Source of the DNA: Cerioporus squamosus
Taxonomy: Eukaryota > Basidiomycota > Agaricomycetes > Polyporales > Polyporaceae
Direction of reading: 5' to 3'
Assembly: GCA_022592435.1 (NCBI GenBank)
Contig: JABYQS010000132.1
Coordinates: forward strand, 42,492-106,491
Length of the DNA: 64,000 bases
The notes beneath the pieces were generated by a model. The model worked only from the letters and a program-made list of their open reading frames with translations. It did no database searches and was not told the origin of the DNA. Position 1 is the stretch's first letter. Each line of letters begins with the position of its first letter. The translations under genes and the position numbers were made by a program. Positions 34,805 to 45,415 of this stretch are shown piece after piece.

Positions 34805-36104
34805 TGTAGACGTATCAGCGAGGATGTATCGTTATTTGGAACTTCGACTCTTGTCAGCGATCGGCGCTCGACTGTGTCTCAAGGGCTCAAGGTTGCACTC
34901 CGGTATGTACCAGCTGCCGCTGCGTAATCCCGGAGGTCTAGTGGAGTACTCTACGACGACGAAAGTAGATCCCGCTCTACGCGTGTGCACACGTCGAAGT
35001 CACTACGATGCCGTAGACTTGACAACTCACGCTGCGGCTACGCCATGCAGTATATCCGAACTGCGCAAGTCTTGCTTCCAGTGCATATGCAAGTTGATGC
35101 AAGAGGCGGTTATGCATTGAACCTCGCGGTGAAGATGCGTACTCTCATACTCACGGAACTCTGAGACGTCCCCGCCGTTTTCAAGAACTTGACCGCCCTA
35201 CGAGAGCGACCACCGGAGCCTCCATCAACCTCCAGCATGTCTTCCGATGTCTTCCTGGTCAAACCTTCAAGAAGCAGGGCACTTGCCACTAGCACGAATG
35301 GCTTCCTGGCCGCTGAATCGCGAAGGACCTCCTGCTCTCAGACCCTCGCCGTTCCTGACGCCGACGGAGAGCTGTTTCTCGTCAGTGCAGGGCCTCATAG
35401 GCCTCATGTCTGCCAATAGTTCGGTCTGTTTGTTGTTTGTCATCTGGTCCCAGTGTTCGCAGCATGCTCACTATCCATCAGTTGCTGTCCGGACGCCGAG
35501 ACCCGTTGTACGATCGGGAACAATCAATACATATGGCCAGGTGCGACACGTAGAAGAGATTTGGGACTTTGTGGCTGATATACGCCAGAGGGTTAGATGT
35601 AGCGGTCTGCGGTGAGCACATCAGTTATGTTCAGAGCTCGAGCATTCCAGGTCCTAATCTTTCTTAGCGAGTGATACACAGCTGCTGGGAGCGATAGGCT
35701 GTGAATCATCGCGCAAGCCATCATGTGCGCCCAGCGCATTGTTGTATATACAGGTCTAGGTGCACCTTCGAGCGCAAAGCTGGTGATCTTGTAATCAACT
35801 ACATCAAGCTGAAGATTGATATGATTCTCGAAGACATATCTTTCGTATCCTACAACGGACACAACCTGGGCATAAAGTCTACACAACTTCGCCTTTTCCC
35901 GACAGCAGCAAAGCGCAACAGCTAGTGGTACATTTCGTGGTAATGGTAGGGCGCAACAATGTCTAGAGCGTCCGGCAAGCATATCGTAGAGGTCATAAAA
36001 GATCGTCACACTGGTGTGTCTATGCGTCGTGTGAGTATGCTCATCACAGTGGTTATCGAAGCGGATATGAGACTCACGTTGTGCTTCGTTCCTAGGCGGT
36101 GGCT
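34805..36104. other. intergenic stretch, no supported gene
   Basis: 1.3 kb. Short open frames on both strands have no ATG or no motif. The stretch 35690-35930 is AT-rich. I see no RNA gene or repeat. Confidence 0.45.
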
Positions 36105-36428
36105 CTAACCCGTCGCAGGAGACCCGGCAGGGATCAGTCCGCCGTTGAGGAAGATGTCTCGGAGGTCAAGCGAACTCTTCTTGCGACGGACCGTGCGCTG
36201 CGTGTTCTCTCGCGGCCCCAGGTACTCGTGGCCGGAGCTGTCGCGCGACGAGCTCCTGCGAGGGAACGCCATGTCGCTGCCCTGGCGTGCCCGCTTATGA
36301 TCGGACCCAGGGTGTGACTGTCCGCGACGCTTGGGGAGTGTCGGCGCGGAGGAGGTCGAGAGGGCATGCGATGGCGCAGGATGGAGTGCAGAGACGTCCC
36401 AGTGAGTAGTAGTCGCGGAGCCAGGCAT
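36105..36428 (-). CDS. small basic orphan protein
   Basis: A single exon of 107 residues starts at ATG 36426-36428 (MPGSATTTHWDVSALHPAPS) and ends SPATG. It is rich in Ser, Arg and His in the middle (PKRRGQSHPGSDHKRARQ) and has one hydrophobic, conserved-looking motif near the end, RRKKSSLDLRDIFLNGGLIP. There is no signal peptide or membrane segment. A TATAAG lies 133 bp upstream. No family is recognised; the KRAR and RRKK clusters could be nuclear localisation signals. Support is the ATG, the TATA box and the length of the frame, so it remains a prediction. Confidence 0.5.
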   Translation of the reverse strand: MPGSATTTHWDVSALHPAPSHALSTSSAPTLPKRRGQSHPGSDHKRARQGSDMAFPRRSSSRDSSGHEYLGPRENTQRTVRRKKSSLDLRDIFLNGGLIPAGSPATG

Positions 36429-36560
36429 GTCGTGTATGATGAGTACTCAAGTGGTCGTCACGGGTGGTATAGGTATCGCGAGTCGAGGACTCGGTGGTTG
36501 GTAGCGTGTATGGGCGTGGCCGATGGTGGTGGGGAGGCCCACAAAAGCGGAGTGACACGG

Positions 36561-36566
36561 CTTATA
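36561..36566 (-). promoter_or_regulatory. TATA box of the small basic orphan
   Basis: The minus strand reads CGAGATATAAGCCGTG, a TATAAG core 133 bp upstream of the ATG at 36428. The same TATAAGCC string is found upstream of the Ppo gene. Confidence 0.5.
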
Positions 36567-37018
36567 TCTCGGGGGCTAGAGCACGGGTTCGCGTGCAATA
36601 GGTTCACTTCCGTTCAGCCACAACCAAACCACAACAGTGGCCGGATAGGAGCCTGGAGCTTAGACGTCACTGAGCAAATTGGCGGGGGAAAGGCGTCCTG
36701 ACTCGATCGAGATGGGGAATGGAGAGTGGAGTGGTATGGAGCCCGAGTCGAGACCGCCGAGCGCGGCTCCGGTGGAAGTCCGGACTCCGAACGGCGAAGG
36801 AGCAGGAAGCAGCGCGCGCCAACTACAAAGTCGCGTGACCCCCTCGCGTGGGAAGCCTCACAAACGCGGACGGTCACACCGTGACAGGACGCGTCCAGTA
36901 GTTTCCTCTGCGCGTCGCTCTCGCCCTTTTCGTCGTGTTCTGGCCTCCGGGGCGCGTTCTCCATCCCTCGCCCTGTTCCTGGCTGCGAGATACTGCCCGT
37001 CCTCTGCGCTGCTTCGTT
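36567..37018. other. divergent promoter region
   Basis: About 450 bp between the TATA box of the minus orphan and the ATG at 37019. Plus-strand open frames here start at TTG or GTG codons and are read as leader, not protein. Confidence 0.4.
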
Positions 37019-38323
37019 ATGGCCGACACTTACGCGCCCCTCAAGCCCATCTCGAATGGCCCGAAGGCAACTCACCCTCGCGACGCTGTCACTGCTCCGG
37101 AGTTAGCCTCCCCGGGGCTAGCGAAGGCCCCCACACAAGACACGCGGTCGTGCAGCCAATGCCGTCGAGCCTTGACCCCCTGGACGGTTTATAAGTGGTG
37201 TGAGGTCTGTCGCCAGAAGGACCGGGAGAAGGCGAAGAGGAAGAAGCAGCGTGCGCTGCAGCTCGCTGCTCAGGCCTACGCGTCCTCCATACCCGCAACA
37301 CCTGGCGCCAGATCTGTCGCAATGGATCTCGATGGGGCCGACACGGACGTGGAGATGCAGGACACCGCCAAAGTCGTTCATTTGCCGCCGAAGAGGAGGG
37401 CATTCGACGTGGGACTGAACAGCGAAGTGTTGGGGGCGGGGCCCTCTCACGCGACCTCGCGAAGGGAGTATCAGACGGAGCAACTCCTTCTGGACGCACT
37501 CTCTCAGAAAATGCAGGAGTTTCAAAAGTCCCGGGCTTCTTTCTCTCCCGGCGTCATCCCTTGCTAGTACGCCGCCCTACGCGCAATTCCATGGGTCGTA
37601 CACCATTGTCTTGGATCCCAGCGTCTCCGTCGGGCGTCGGGCGAAACAGGTCAAGGGTGAACTCACCAAGTCAGCTCACCTGAAATTTGGGTACGTTCGT
37701 CTTCTTTCTCTTAGTCAAAATATAAGAGTGCTGCGGGTACACACAAAATCAACGTTGCAATATCCTTCGCCGTGATCTGAGGCGTCAGCCACGGGTGCCC
37801 GAAATGACCTAGTGTGGTCCAAGGACAGTTCGGTGACCCAACTAATCTGCGTTCGTTCCTGACCGCAATCACTGCCTGTCCCAGGATACCGATTCGATGC
37901 TCATACGTTTCGCGCAGTGACCTCATCAAACACGAAAGCACGAAGACGAACACCGGACATGCGAGAACCTACTGGTGCGCCTGCAATCCCCCACCAAGAC
38001 CTTGCCCCGTTCCGGTGCAACATCCCGCCTCGCAGCCATCTCCGACGTTCCCATCGCTGTCGACTTCGTCCTCAACCACGCCCACGATCAAGCGCACACA
38101 GAGCACGCTCACGAGCTGGCTCTCCAAGCCTCCGACACCATTCCCCGCCGACCCGATGAAGGTACATACGCCACCTCCTGGTTGCGGCGGGACGATCACG
38201 GTGTCTGTTGTGGAGGACCTCTCGCACCCTCTGGCGAGCATGGGCATCAAGGGACAGCGTATCATCGTGCGTGTCGAGCATCCTGGACGCGATGTAAACA
38301 AGCCCTTCGCCTTTAAGCAGTAG
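37019..38323 (+). CDS. Cys-x2-Cys zinc-knuckle-like protein of unknown function
   Basis: The start is ATG 37019 (MADTYAPLKPISNGPKATHP). A CSQCRRALTP...KWCEVCRQKDREKAKRKK motif near residues 45-75 pairs two CxxC knuckles with a basic tail, a layout seen in many agaricomycete proteins of unknown role. A second conserved block, YAQFHGSYTIVLDPSVSVGR, lies in the +1 frame from about 37567; joining it needs an intron inside 37511-37566 (for example a weak GTTTCA or GTCCCG donor to the CTAG at 37564-37567) or a one-base shift. After another intron (about 37691-37808) come VVQGQFGDPTNLRSF, Cys residues in YWCACNPPPRPC, an LTSWL motif, and a C-terminal domain (GGTITVSVVEDLSHPLA, GIKGQRIIVRVEHP). Stop 38321-38323. 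Function not known. Confidence 0.55.
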
Positions 38324-38560
38324 ATCACCATGACAACTTCGAATCCTTGGACTCGCGTCGGTACCTGTAGATACATGCTTCCTAGTTCTTGTAGTGCACG
38401 CGCTGTATAATCAACCTGCTTTCGTGGTCTCGCCGTGGTCTCGCTCTCTTGAACAGATTCAGAAGAACCTACTTGATTGAATAGAGTACGCTACTCATGG
38501 TGGTAAGTAAGAAAGATGTATACGTGGGAAACGAAGTCAGGATGATTGTAGACGCCCGTA
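38324..38560. other. short intergenic stretch
   Basis: AT-rich 3' flank of the Cys-knuckle gene up to the start of the duplicated block at 38561. No feature seen. Confidence 0.35.
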
Positions 38561-39017
38561 ATCATTCCGCAGCCGCCCGAAGTTAAGCTCAGATTCCGCG
38601 GAAGTGGGTGGTAACAGTTCTTGTTTACCTACAGCTACATTGACACTACTGGCCCGCGTACAGTGCTTGGAAGGACTTCGCACAGCCTATTTCCTAAGAT
38701 ACAACCGGGTATGTATGATTGTTTCCTGTATGACTTGTACGCGCCAAGTTGACAGCCCTCTGCAGTACTATCTTGTCGTCAGCACGCTTTACTTCGTATG
38801 GCCGTCCTCAATGACACGTAACTCACGGAGCTAACGGCAAGGCATAGTTAAAGAGCTGCTCTGCTGCAAGGCTTGATCCCTGCGGCATCACGGAGTTCAC
38901 AGAAGACTCATATCTCACCTACGTACTTGCACACCAGCAGCGCGGTCTGCAGGTAAGTACAAACTCCCGGGCACTCCTTGTCAGAACCGCCTCTGACCAA
39001 ATTTGCTCCGCAGCACC

Positions 39018-40754
39018 ATGACGGAGGCCTCTAGCTCCGTATCCGAAGCTCATGCTCGGAAAGTTCTGGAGGACCAGATCGAGGTGCACGCTCGGGCCAT
39101 CATCGACATCAAGACCCGTCTGAACACGATGACCCCAGTGGCGCGCCTTCCCCCTGAGCTTCTCTCAAACATCTTCACGCTTGTTGCTGCAGAGAAATAC
39201 GAGCAGAAATACCACAACCCCCGCTACATAGAAACATACCAGACGAACACTTGGATCACGGCCGCGCACGTCTGCCGCCACTGGCGAGCCATCGCGCTCA
39301 GCTCCCCGCGCTTCTGGAGCTACATCACCGTTACGAGCAAGCGCGCCACGGATGAGATGCTCCTGCGGTCCAAGAAGGCTCCCCTCTATGTCGTTGCTGC
39401 CACGCCGTCCTATGAAGACGACCGACAGAAGGCCGTGAAGGGAGTAATGGCCGAGTTCGCGCGCATCCGCGCGCTGCAGCTCACCGGAAGTTCGCAAGCG
39501 ATCTGCGACCTTTTCAAGACGGTCAGCGCGCCCGCTGCGATGCTGGAGAGTCTCAAGTTGTCAGACCGAAGCTCGTACTATGCCGACACGGGAATCGTGT
39601 CCCTGGTGCTCCCTGCGGATGGGGTCCCACGGCTCCGGAACTTGGAGATCAATGGGTTTTCGTTCGCCTGGGACCATCCCTTATTCTGCCCGACCCTCAC
39701 GTCGCTCCTGCTCCACGGCCGTGTAGGCTACGAGGCTCGGCCGCTCATAGGGTCGTTCGAGACTTTCCTCTCCGCTCTCGAAAGGATGACCGGTCTGCAA
39801 GAGCTCTCGTTAGAGCACGTCATCCCACCAGCCCCGTCCGGACCTCCTTCTCGCAAGATCCCCCTCATGCATCTGTCTTCTATCCGAGTTGTGGCGGGCG
39901 ACGCCGAGTGCAGAAGTCTCCTCAACCACCTCACCCTCCCCCCTAACGTGCGCTACCACCTCACGGTTCTCACAGGAATTCCGGGGCCGGATAACCTCTT
40001 CCTCGCCCTCAAAAACCACCTTTCGTCGTCCCCGCCCATACGCACAGCGTGTTTCGATGATAAATGGACGGGGCGGTTGTCCCTCCAAGGCTGGCGTGCG
40101 GAGATGCAGCCGATCCCGCCTCGCGAGGCGCGGTCATCGAGTCCTGACGTAGAGCTGGAGATCGTCACAGGGACCACCATTCCGGCTCTCCTGCGAGCTT
40201 CTACCGTCTTCACCGGCGTCATCCACCTGGACATCCGGATGGACGATCCTGCTCGCTACTGGAGATGGCAGGACGTCTTCGCGGGGATGCCAAACATCCG
40301 TTCCATATCCGTTTCCAAAGACCAGGATACGGAGTTCCTTGACGCGCTCTGCCATACAGACGGCGATGACCCAGCGACGATGGCTCTCCCCCACCTGGAA
40401 GTACTGAAGTTTTCCAACATGCGCCTTGCCAGCCGGGATTACGACGAGCCGGTGGAGTTCCTGGACGTCATGGTGGATGCTCTCATCAAGCGCTGCAACT
40501 GTGGGTTCCCCCTGCAGGAGCTGCACATCGAAGAGTGCATCAACACATACCAGGACGACGTCGAGAAACTTGCGGAGATCGTGCCTGATTTCCATTGGGA
40601 TCAGGTAGAAGAGGAAGAAGAGTACGAGGAAGAGGAGGAAGAAGAAGAGGACTACGACTATGCCTATGATTATGATCTCGACGATTACGATGACTATGAT
40701 CCCGATGAAGACGACTTGATGGTCGATGGCGGCCTATTCTTCGGTCTGTATTGA
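39018..40754 (+). CDS. F-box/LRR-like protein with acidic C-terminus
   Basis: A single long coding exon of 578 residues starts at ATG 39018, just after a probable leader intron (donor GTAAGT about 38954, acceptor CCGCAG about 39012). The F-box is TPVARLPPELLSNIFTLVAA with AHVCRHWRAIALSSPRFWSY, in the form typical of mushroom F-box proteins. A variable leucine-rich body follows (LRNLEINGFSF, LQELSLEHVIPP, LEVLKFSNMRLA, LQELHIEECINTY). The end is a run of Glu, then Asp/Tyr repeats over about 50 residues. It should act as an SCF substrate receptor. It is the intact copy of the tandem pair and closely related to the gene at 41571. Confidence 0.9.
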   Translation: MTEASSSVSEAHARKVLEDQIEVHARAIIDIKTRLNTMTPVARLPPELLSNIFTLVAAEKYEQKYHNPRYIETYQTNTWITAAHVCRHWRAIALSSPRFWSYITVTSKRATDEMLLRSKKAPLYVVAATPSYEDDRQKAVKGVMAEFARIRALQLTGSSQAICDLFKTVSAPAAMLESLKLSDRSSYYADTGIVSLVLPADGVPRLRNLEINGFSFAWDHPLFCPTLTSLLLHGRVGYEARPLIGSFETFLSALERMTGLQELSLEHVIPPAPSGPPSRKIPLMHLSSIRVVAGDAECRSLLNHLTLPPNVRYHLTVLTGIPGPDNLFLALKNHLSSSPPIRTACFDDKWTGRLSLQGWRAEMQPIPPREARSSSPDVELEIVTGTTIPALLRASTVFTGVIHLDIRMDDPARYWRWQDVFAGMPNIRSISVSKDQDTEFLDALCHTDGDDPATMALPHLEVLKFSNMRLASRDYDEPVEFLDVMVDALIKRCNCGFPLQELHIEECINTYQDDVEKLAEIVPDFHWDQVEEEEEYEEEEEEEEDYDYAYDYDLDDYDDYDPDEDDLMVDGGLFFGLY

Positions 40755-40950
40755 TCACAGCATGTAATAACATGAATTCCTACTGCTCCGTACGTTTTGT
40801 TACAGCTACAATCTAGCATGCGACGACTCCTTACGTACAGTACGCTCGACCGAGTCCTCGATGGAATGTGACGGGGCGAAAAGCCTTTAGGTCAACTAAG
40901 TACTACTCAGTTTAATACGCATGTGGGACAGAGGACCTCCCTTGATATTT

Positions 40951-40996
40951 CCATCCTCTGGCGTCGCCGCCATTTCCACATCGTTCACGAGCTTGA
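40951..40996 (-). pseudogene. relic of the RAD9 3' coding end
   Basis: This 46-bp segment matches 43363-43408 inside the RAD9 gene at about three of four bases. On the minus strand it still reads KLVNDVEMAATPEDG where RAD9 has ELVDDVEMAPTQNDG. It sits downstream of F-box copy 1 just as RAD9 sits downstream of copy 2, so it is a leftover of the duplicated unit. The flanking 40840-40950 also shows short matches to the RAD9 3' flank. Confidence 0.7.
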
Positions 40997-41105
40997 TGCG
41001 CTACGCAACATTTTGCTCTAATGGATTCAGAGTCGCGGCCCTCTTCAAGTTGCACTAACAATCATAAGTTGCATCGCGTCCTCAGGCGCCCATGGGTCCT
41101 TATAT
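40997..41105. other. junction between the two duplicated units
   Basis: About 110 bp separating the end of copy 1 from the start of copy 2. No terminal repeat or transposon sequence is visible. Confidence 0.35.
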
Positions 41106-43408
41106 ATCATACCGCAGCCGCCCCGAATTGAAACTCAGACTCCGCGCTGCGGGGGTGGCGGCCACACTTCTTGTCTGGCCGCCAACCTACTAGTCTTCAG
41201 CTGTCCTCGAACAGCCTCACCACAATCGACCACGCACAGTTCAATCCGGTAGGTATACAGTTCTCTGAGTTGAGGTGAAGTTGACCCTGGGCCCCTCATG
41301 TCTTGCAGCAGGGACTTAAATCATAGCACTTCCTTCTCCGCGTGCCCTACTCGGTAAGACCGTTGTAGTTGTAAGCATAGGTCACCGAACTAACGGGAAG
41401 GCATCTGACTGTAGCTGCTCTACCTCAGGGCTCAACCCCAGCTGCGTCGCGGAGTCTCCACAGGATTCAGGCTCACTTCTCACCTGCGGCGCACGGCTCC
41501 CCTGAGGCAAGTACTTGATCCCAGCCATTCCTTGCCCGAACTAGTACCTCTGACCTTTCTCAGCAGCAACATGCAGGAGGCATCTACCTCCGCAACCGGA
41601 GACCATGCCCGGAAGGACGTCGAAGACCAGATTGAAGTGCACGCTCGTGCCATCACCGACCTCAAGACCCGATTAAATACGATGACCCCGGTAGCCCGCC
41701 TCCCGTCCGAGCTCCTTTCTGCCGTCTTCACGCTTGTCACCGCAGATAGTTTTGTGGAGAGCTACGACACCTGGGAGCTCGTACCAACAAAGCGAGCGAA
41801 CACTTGGGTAGGGGTCACACACGTCTGCCGCCACTGGCGGGCCACCGCGCTCAGCTCCCCGCGCTTCTGGAGCTACATCGCCGTCACGAGCAAGCGCGCC
41901 GCGGATGTGATGCTCGTACGGTCCAAGCAGGCTCCCCTCCACGTCGTCGCCTCTGTCCCCACCTATGGAGGCGACCGACAGAAGGCCGTGAAGGAGGTCA
42001 TGGCTAATTTCGCACGCATCCGCACCCTGCAGCTCGCTGGGAGCTCGGAAGCAATTTGCGATCTGTTCAAGATGGTCAGCGCGCCCGCCGCAATGCTGGA
42101 GAGTCTCAAGTTGTCAGACCGAAGCTCGTATTATGCCGACGCGGGGATCGTGTCCCTGCTCTGCAGAAGCTCGAGTTGGGGCATGTCATCCCACGAGCCC
42201 CGCCCGGACCTCCCTCTCGCAAGATTTCCCTTCCTCATTTGTCTTTCCTCCGAGTTATCGCGGGCGGCGCGGAGTGCACAGTTTTCCTTCACCACCTTAC
42301 CCTCCCCTCCGACGTCCGCTATCGTATCCTGGCGGAAAGAGGCAGCCAGGAATCGGCGGATAGAGGGTCGGCTAACCTCTTCTTCGCGCTTCAAACCCAC
42401 CTTTCGTCGTCCCCGCCCATGCGCACAGCGTGTTTCGATGATTGGGGTGGACAGCTGTCCCTCCATGGCTGGCGTGCGGAGTTGCAGCATATCACGCTCC
42501 CAAACCCATGCGAGCGCGATTCGGGGGAAGAGCGTGCTGACCTGGAGCTGGAAGTTAGCACAGGCGTAATGGATCCCGGCATGTCAAGTTTGCTGCGAAC
42601 TTCAACCATCTTCACCGCGGTCACCCACCTGGACAGTCGGCTGGACGTCGTTGAGGGCTCTGTTTATCGGTGGAGATGGTCGGAGGTCTTTGCGGGGATG
42701 CCGAACATCCGCTGTTTGTCTGTCAGCAGACACCAAACCACAGAGCTCCCTGAGGCGCTCTCACCTACCGACGGCGACGACCCCATGGCTCTGGCTCTTC
42801 CCCACCTGGAAGTGCTGAAGCTGACAACTATCCGCCTCCACAGCCGTCACTACAACCGACCACCAGAGTTCCTGGACGTCATGATAGATGCCCTTATCAC
42901 GCGCTGCAACTGTGGAACTCCTGTACAAGAGCTGCACATCAAGACTTGCGCTAACACATGCCGAAAGGACGTCGACCGGCTTGCGGAGATCGTGCCTGAA
43001 GTGCATTGGGACGGCGCGTGTATGGCAGACGAGCATGAGTTCTTGGAGGAGCTAGTTGAAGCGGGCTCAGATGAGGAAGAGCTTGCGGACTATGACTATG
43101 ACTACGAGGACGACGATGATGACGAGCACGATGCTGATCCAGGTGATGTGATGTTCGACGACGACGGTTGGTATTGATCAAAGCATACAAATACATTGCT
43201 CCCTAAGCTTTCATGCGCTACGATCCAGCTACTGTACGGTGCAGCTTATAGCGACTCGCAGGGTACTGTCGGCGCGACCTAGTCCTCGAATAAGGGGCGG
43301 AATGCCTGTCGACAAGGTCAATTTCCATCTCATGCGCGAGCGGTGAACGTACCTTTGTCCCGCCATCGTTCTGCGTCGGCGCCATCTCCACATCATCCAC
43401 GAGCTCGA
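41106..43408 (+). repeat. tandem duplication, copy 2
   Basis: This copy starts ATCATACCGCAGCCGCCC and runs into the RAD9 gene. It is shorter than copy 1 mainly because of a 187-nt loss inside the F-box gene. The leader has matching elements (AAACTCAGACTCCGCG against AAGCTCAGATTCCGCG in copy 1). Confidence 0.7.
41571..43177 (+). pseudogene. F-box/LRR-like gene copy 2, frame broken by an internal 187-nt deletion
   Basis: The ATG at 41571 opens a frame closely matching the gene at 39018: TPVARLPSELLSAVFTLVTA, THVCRHWRATALSSPRFWSY, SAPAAMLESLKLSDRSSYYA. At 42158, after GIVSL, the 189 nt present in copy 1 (39606-39794) are replaced by CT, shifting the frame. The first frame then stops at 42569 (about 332 residues, F-box kept, LRR part lost). 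The second frame stays open from 42161 to 43177 and continues the homology: LQKLELGHVIPRAP, LRVIAGGAECTVFLHHLTL, LEVLKLTTIRLHSR and an acidic tail. No splice can restore the join. The long intact second frame means the loss is recent or an assembly artefact. The truncated F-box product could still be made. Confidence 0.75.
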
Positions 43409-45210
43409 AGCTGTCTGTCCTCCCACGAAGTCCTCCCGGCGCGAAGTCCATGCCGTCATCCACCTGCCCGTCATCTTCTCCCAGGTCGTCCTCTTGCGAT
43501 TCCTCTGGCTTGACGCGTGCCTCGCCGAACTCGATCTCGTCTGCATCGCATTGCAGCATGGCCGCGAACTCCTCAGCACTCATATGTTCTATTCCTAAGC
43601 CGGACTCGATGATGGCGGCCTCCACAGCTGGTGGAAGCTGCGACAGCTGCGAGCTCGGGAGAAACAGCGGCTCCTTCACAGCCGCCCTTCCCATTTCCGG
43701 CTGCGAGGGTCCAGCGCTGGCGTATGCGTTTTCGTTATAATCCTCGTATTGATCCTGCGCTTCGGGTTGCTGCGCGGCTGTGAGGATCGCCCAGGATGGC
43801 TGGGGCTCTCGGGGCACTGGTGGAGGATGCATCTCGCGAGCAATGGACGCTCGATCCGCCTGGTACACGACCTTCATCGGTTTCTTCACTCTGGGGCGAT
43901 TCCTCTCGGTACGGTGGTTACTGTCATCATCCAATGGGCGCTTTCGACCGTTCGAGCCTCCGCCAACCCGCAGGCCCTGGTCTCTCTGGCGGTTCTGGGA
44001 GGTCTGTTGGGAGGACTGTACATGGCTGGTCGCAATGACGAAAAGGGAACTGAAGAGCTCGTGATCCGCCGAAATGGAGATCATATCGGCCGGGTCGGTG
44101 AAGCGAATTTCTAGCGGAAGTTGCGACGCCTCTGCAAACGCGACGGGGGCCTATGATTGATATGTTAAACTGGACTCTGAACGTGTGCAGCGTATACTCA
44201 CATTGAACTCGCGCAGGTGGAAGGATAACATCATCGGGCCAGTTTGGAGATCATACTCGTCGAACTCCTCCGCGCTGATAGTGAGTTCTGTAGCTAGTTG
44301 TGGACGCCCTACATCGATCATCAGCATCATCAGGGCAACGCTGGACTGTCTTCCAACGCCACCTTTGTCGTCGACGGAAGCCGCATGACTTCGCAGCTGC
44401 ACTTCGTCATCATAGAAGTACCAGATGAGCTGCGGGTCGGATTTGCTTCCTTTGCCGAACGGAAAATGCTCCAGCAAACTCTTCAGCGTCTTCGAGCCGA
44501 CCACCATCCGCGACTCCTGCGCTGCGTCAGGTACGCTGGGCGCTAGGTTGTTCGCGACATTGAGTGCGAGACGATGGGTTTTGACCACACCTGGGAACGA
44601 GCATACGATAGAGAGCGCTCAGTACGCGCATATATGGACCTCGGGGACTGGGGCAATAGGAAGTGCGTGATGAGCTTGTAATAGGATATTCACCGTGTTT
44701 GCAATGTAAACGCACTGTCAATCTGCTCTCAAGCGAGTCGCGCTCCTCGTCCTCGTCCTCTACCTGTACGTGCTGCGACGGGCCGTCGGTGATGATGAAA
44801 TCGCACTTCTCGCACCCCTTCTCGTTCGTCCGGTGCCTAAAAATGGAAAGAAGGGACTGTATGCGCGTTAGCAAACGTCCGGAAAGCATGCCCGGAAACC
44901 GCACCTTTGTAGCGATTTGCCCCGAAATCGACGGAGCGCCTCCGTCATCATCCACTAGCCCTGCATCGACACGGTATTTGCTGAAGAACGACCTGGGATA
45001 CTTGAATCGGCCATACGCAGAATTTGAGGAGTTCGTGGAGGAGAGAGCGAGTGTTTCGGGTGTGGCGACAAGGATGACCTCCTCCCCGAACTTAGAAAGA
45101 CAGGTAAGAGCCCGGGTGAGATCTAGCGATGGTCAATATAAAGGAGCACAGGCGAGCTGATGAAGAGAGTGCGTACGTTTAACAGCGGTCGCGTCCACAG
45201 TGGCTTGCAT
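43218..45210 (-). CDS. rad9: DNA damage checkpoint clamp subunit Rad9
   Basis: The start is ATG 45208-45210 (MQATVDATAVK), joined by an intron to HLTRALTCLSKFGEEVILVA, a signature Rad9 opening. The PCNA-like fold continues over exons: LALSSTNSSNSAYGRFKYP, FFSKYRV, FRHRTNEKGCEKCDFIITDG, ESRLTVRLHCKHG, VKTHRLALN, SKTLKSLLEHFP, PQLIWYFYDDEVQLRS, ELTISAEEFDEYDL and LPLEIRFTDPADMISISADH. The C-terminal 250 residues form a disordered, acidic tail, as expected for the region that binds TopBP1-type proteins when phosphorylated. Rad9 forms the 9-1-1 clamp with Rad1 and Hus1 in the nucleus and activates ATR/Mec1. It is convergent with F-box copy 2, with 40 bp between stops. Confidence 0.92.
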
Positions 45211-45415
45211 GAGGCGCGGCAGGGGATGATGGTGGTGGTCGTTGGTAGAATTCAACGCGCGCCGGCGCGCGTCGCGTCTGTGGCTGAATCACGCCGGCGC
45301 CTTGCCATCCAGATAATCCGACATGGCCAATGATGGACACACTTGCGCCTTGTACGCTGCACATATGAGAAAGCAGGTTGTAGTAGCTTGTGTACATAAC
45401 GACGCGGGGTGTATG

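Larger units (their letters stand above)
38561..40996 (+). repeat. tandem duplication, copy 1 (promoter, F-box gene and RAD9 tail relic)
   Basis: The block starts with ATCATTCCGCAGCCGCCC and ends with a 46-bp match to the 3' coding end of RAD9. It corresponds to 41106-43408. Both copies hold the same leader elements, a related F-box gene and the RAD9 tail in the same order and orientation, so the unit was duplicated as one piece of about 2.4 kb. Confidence 0.7.
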
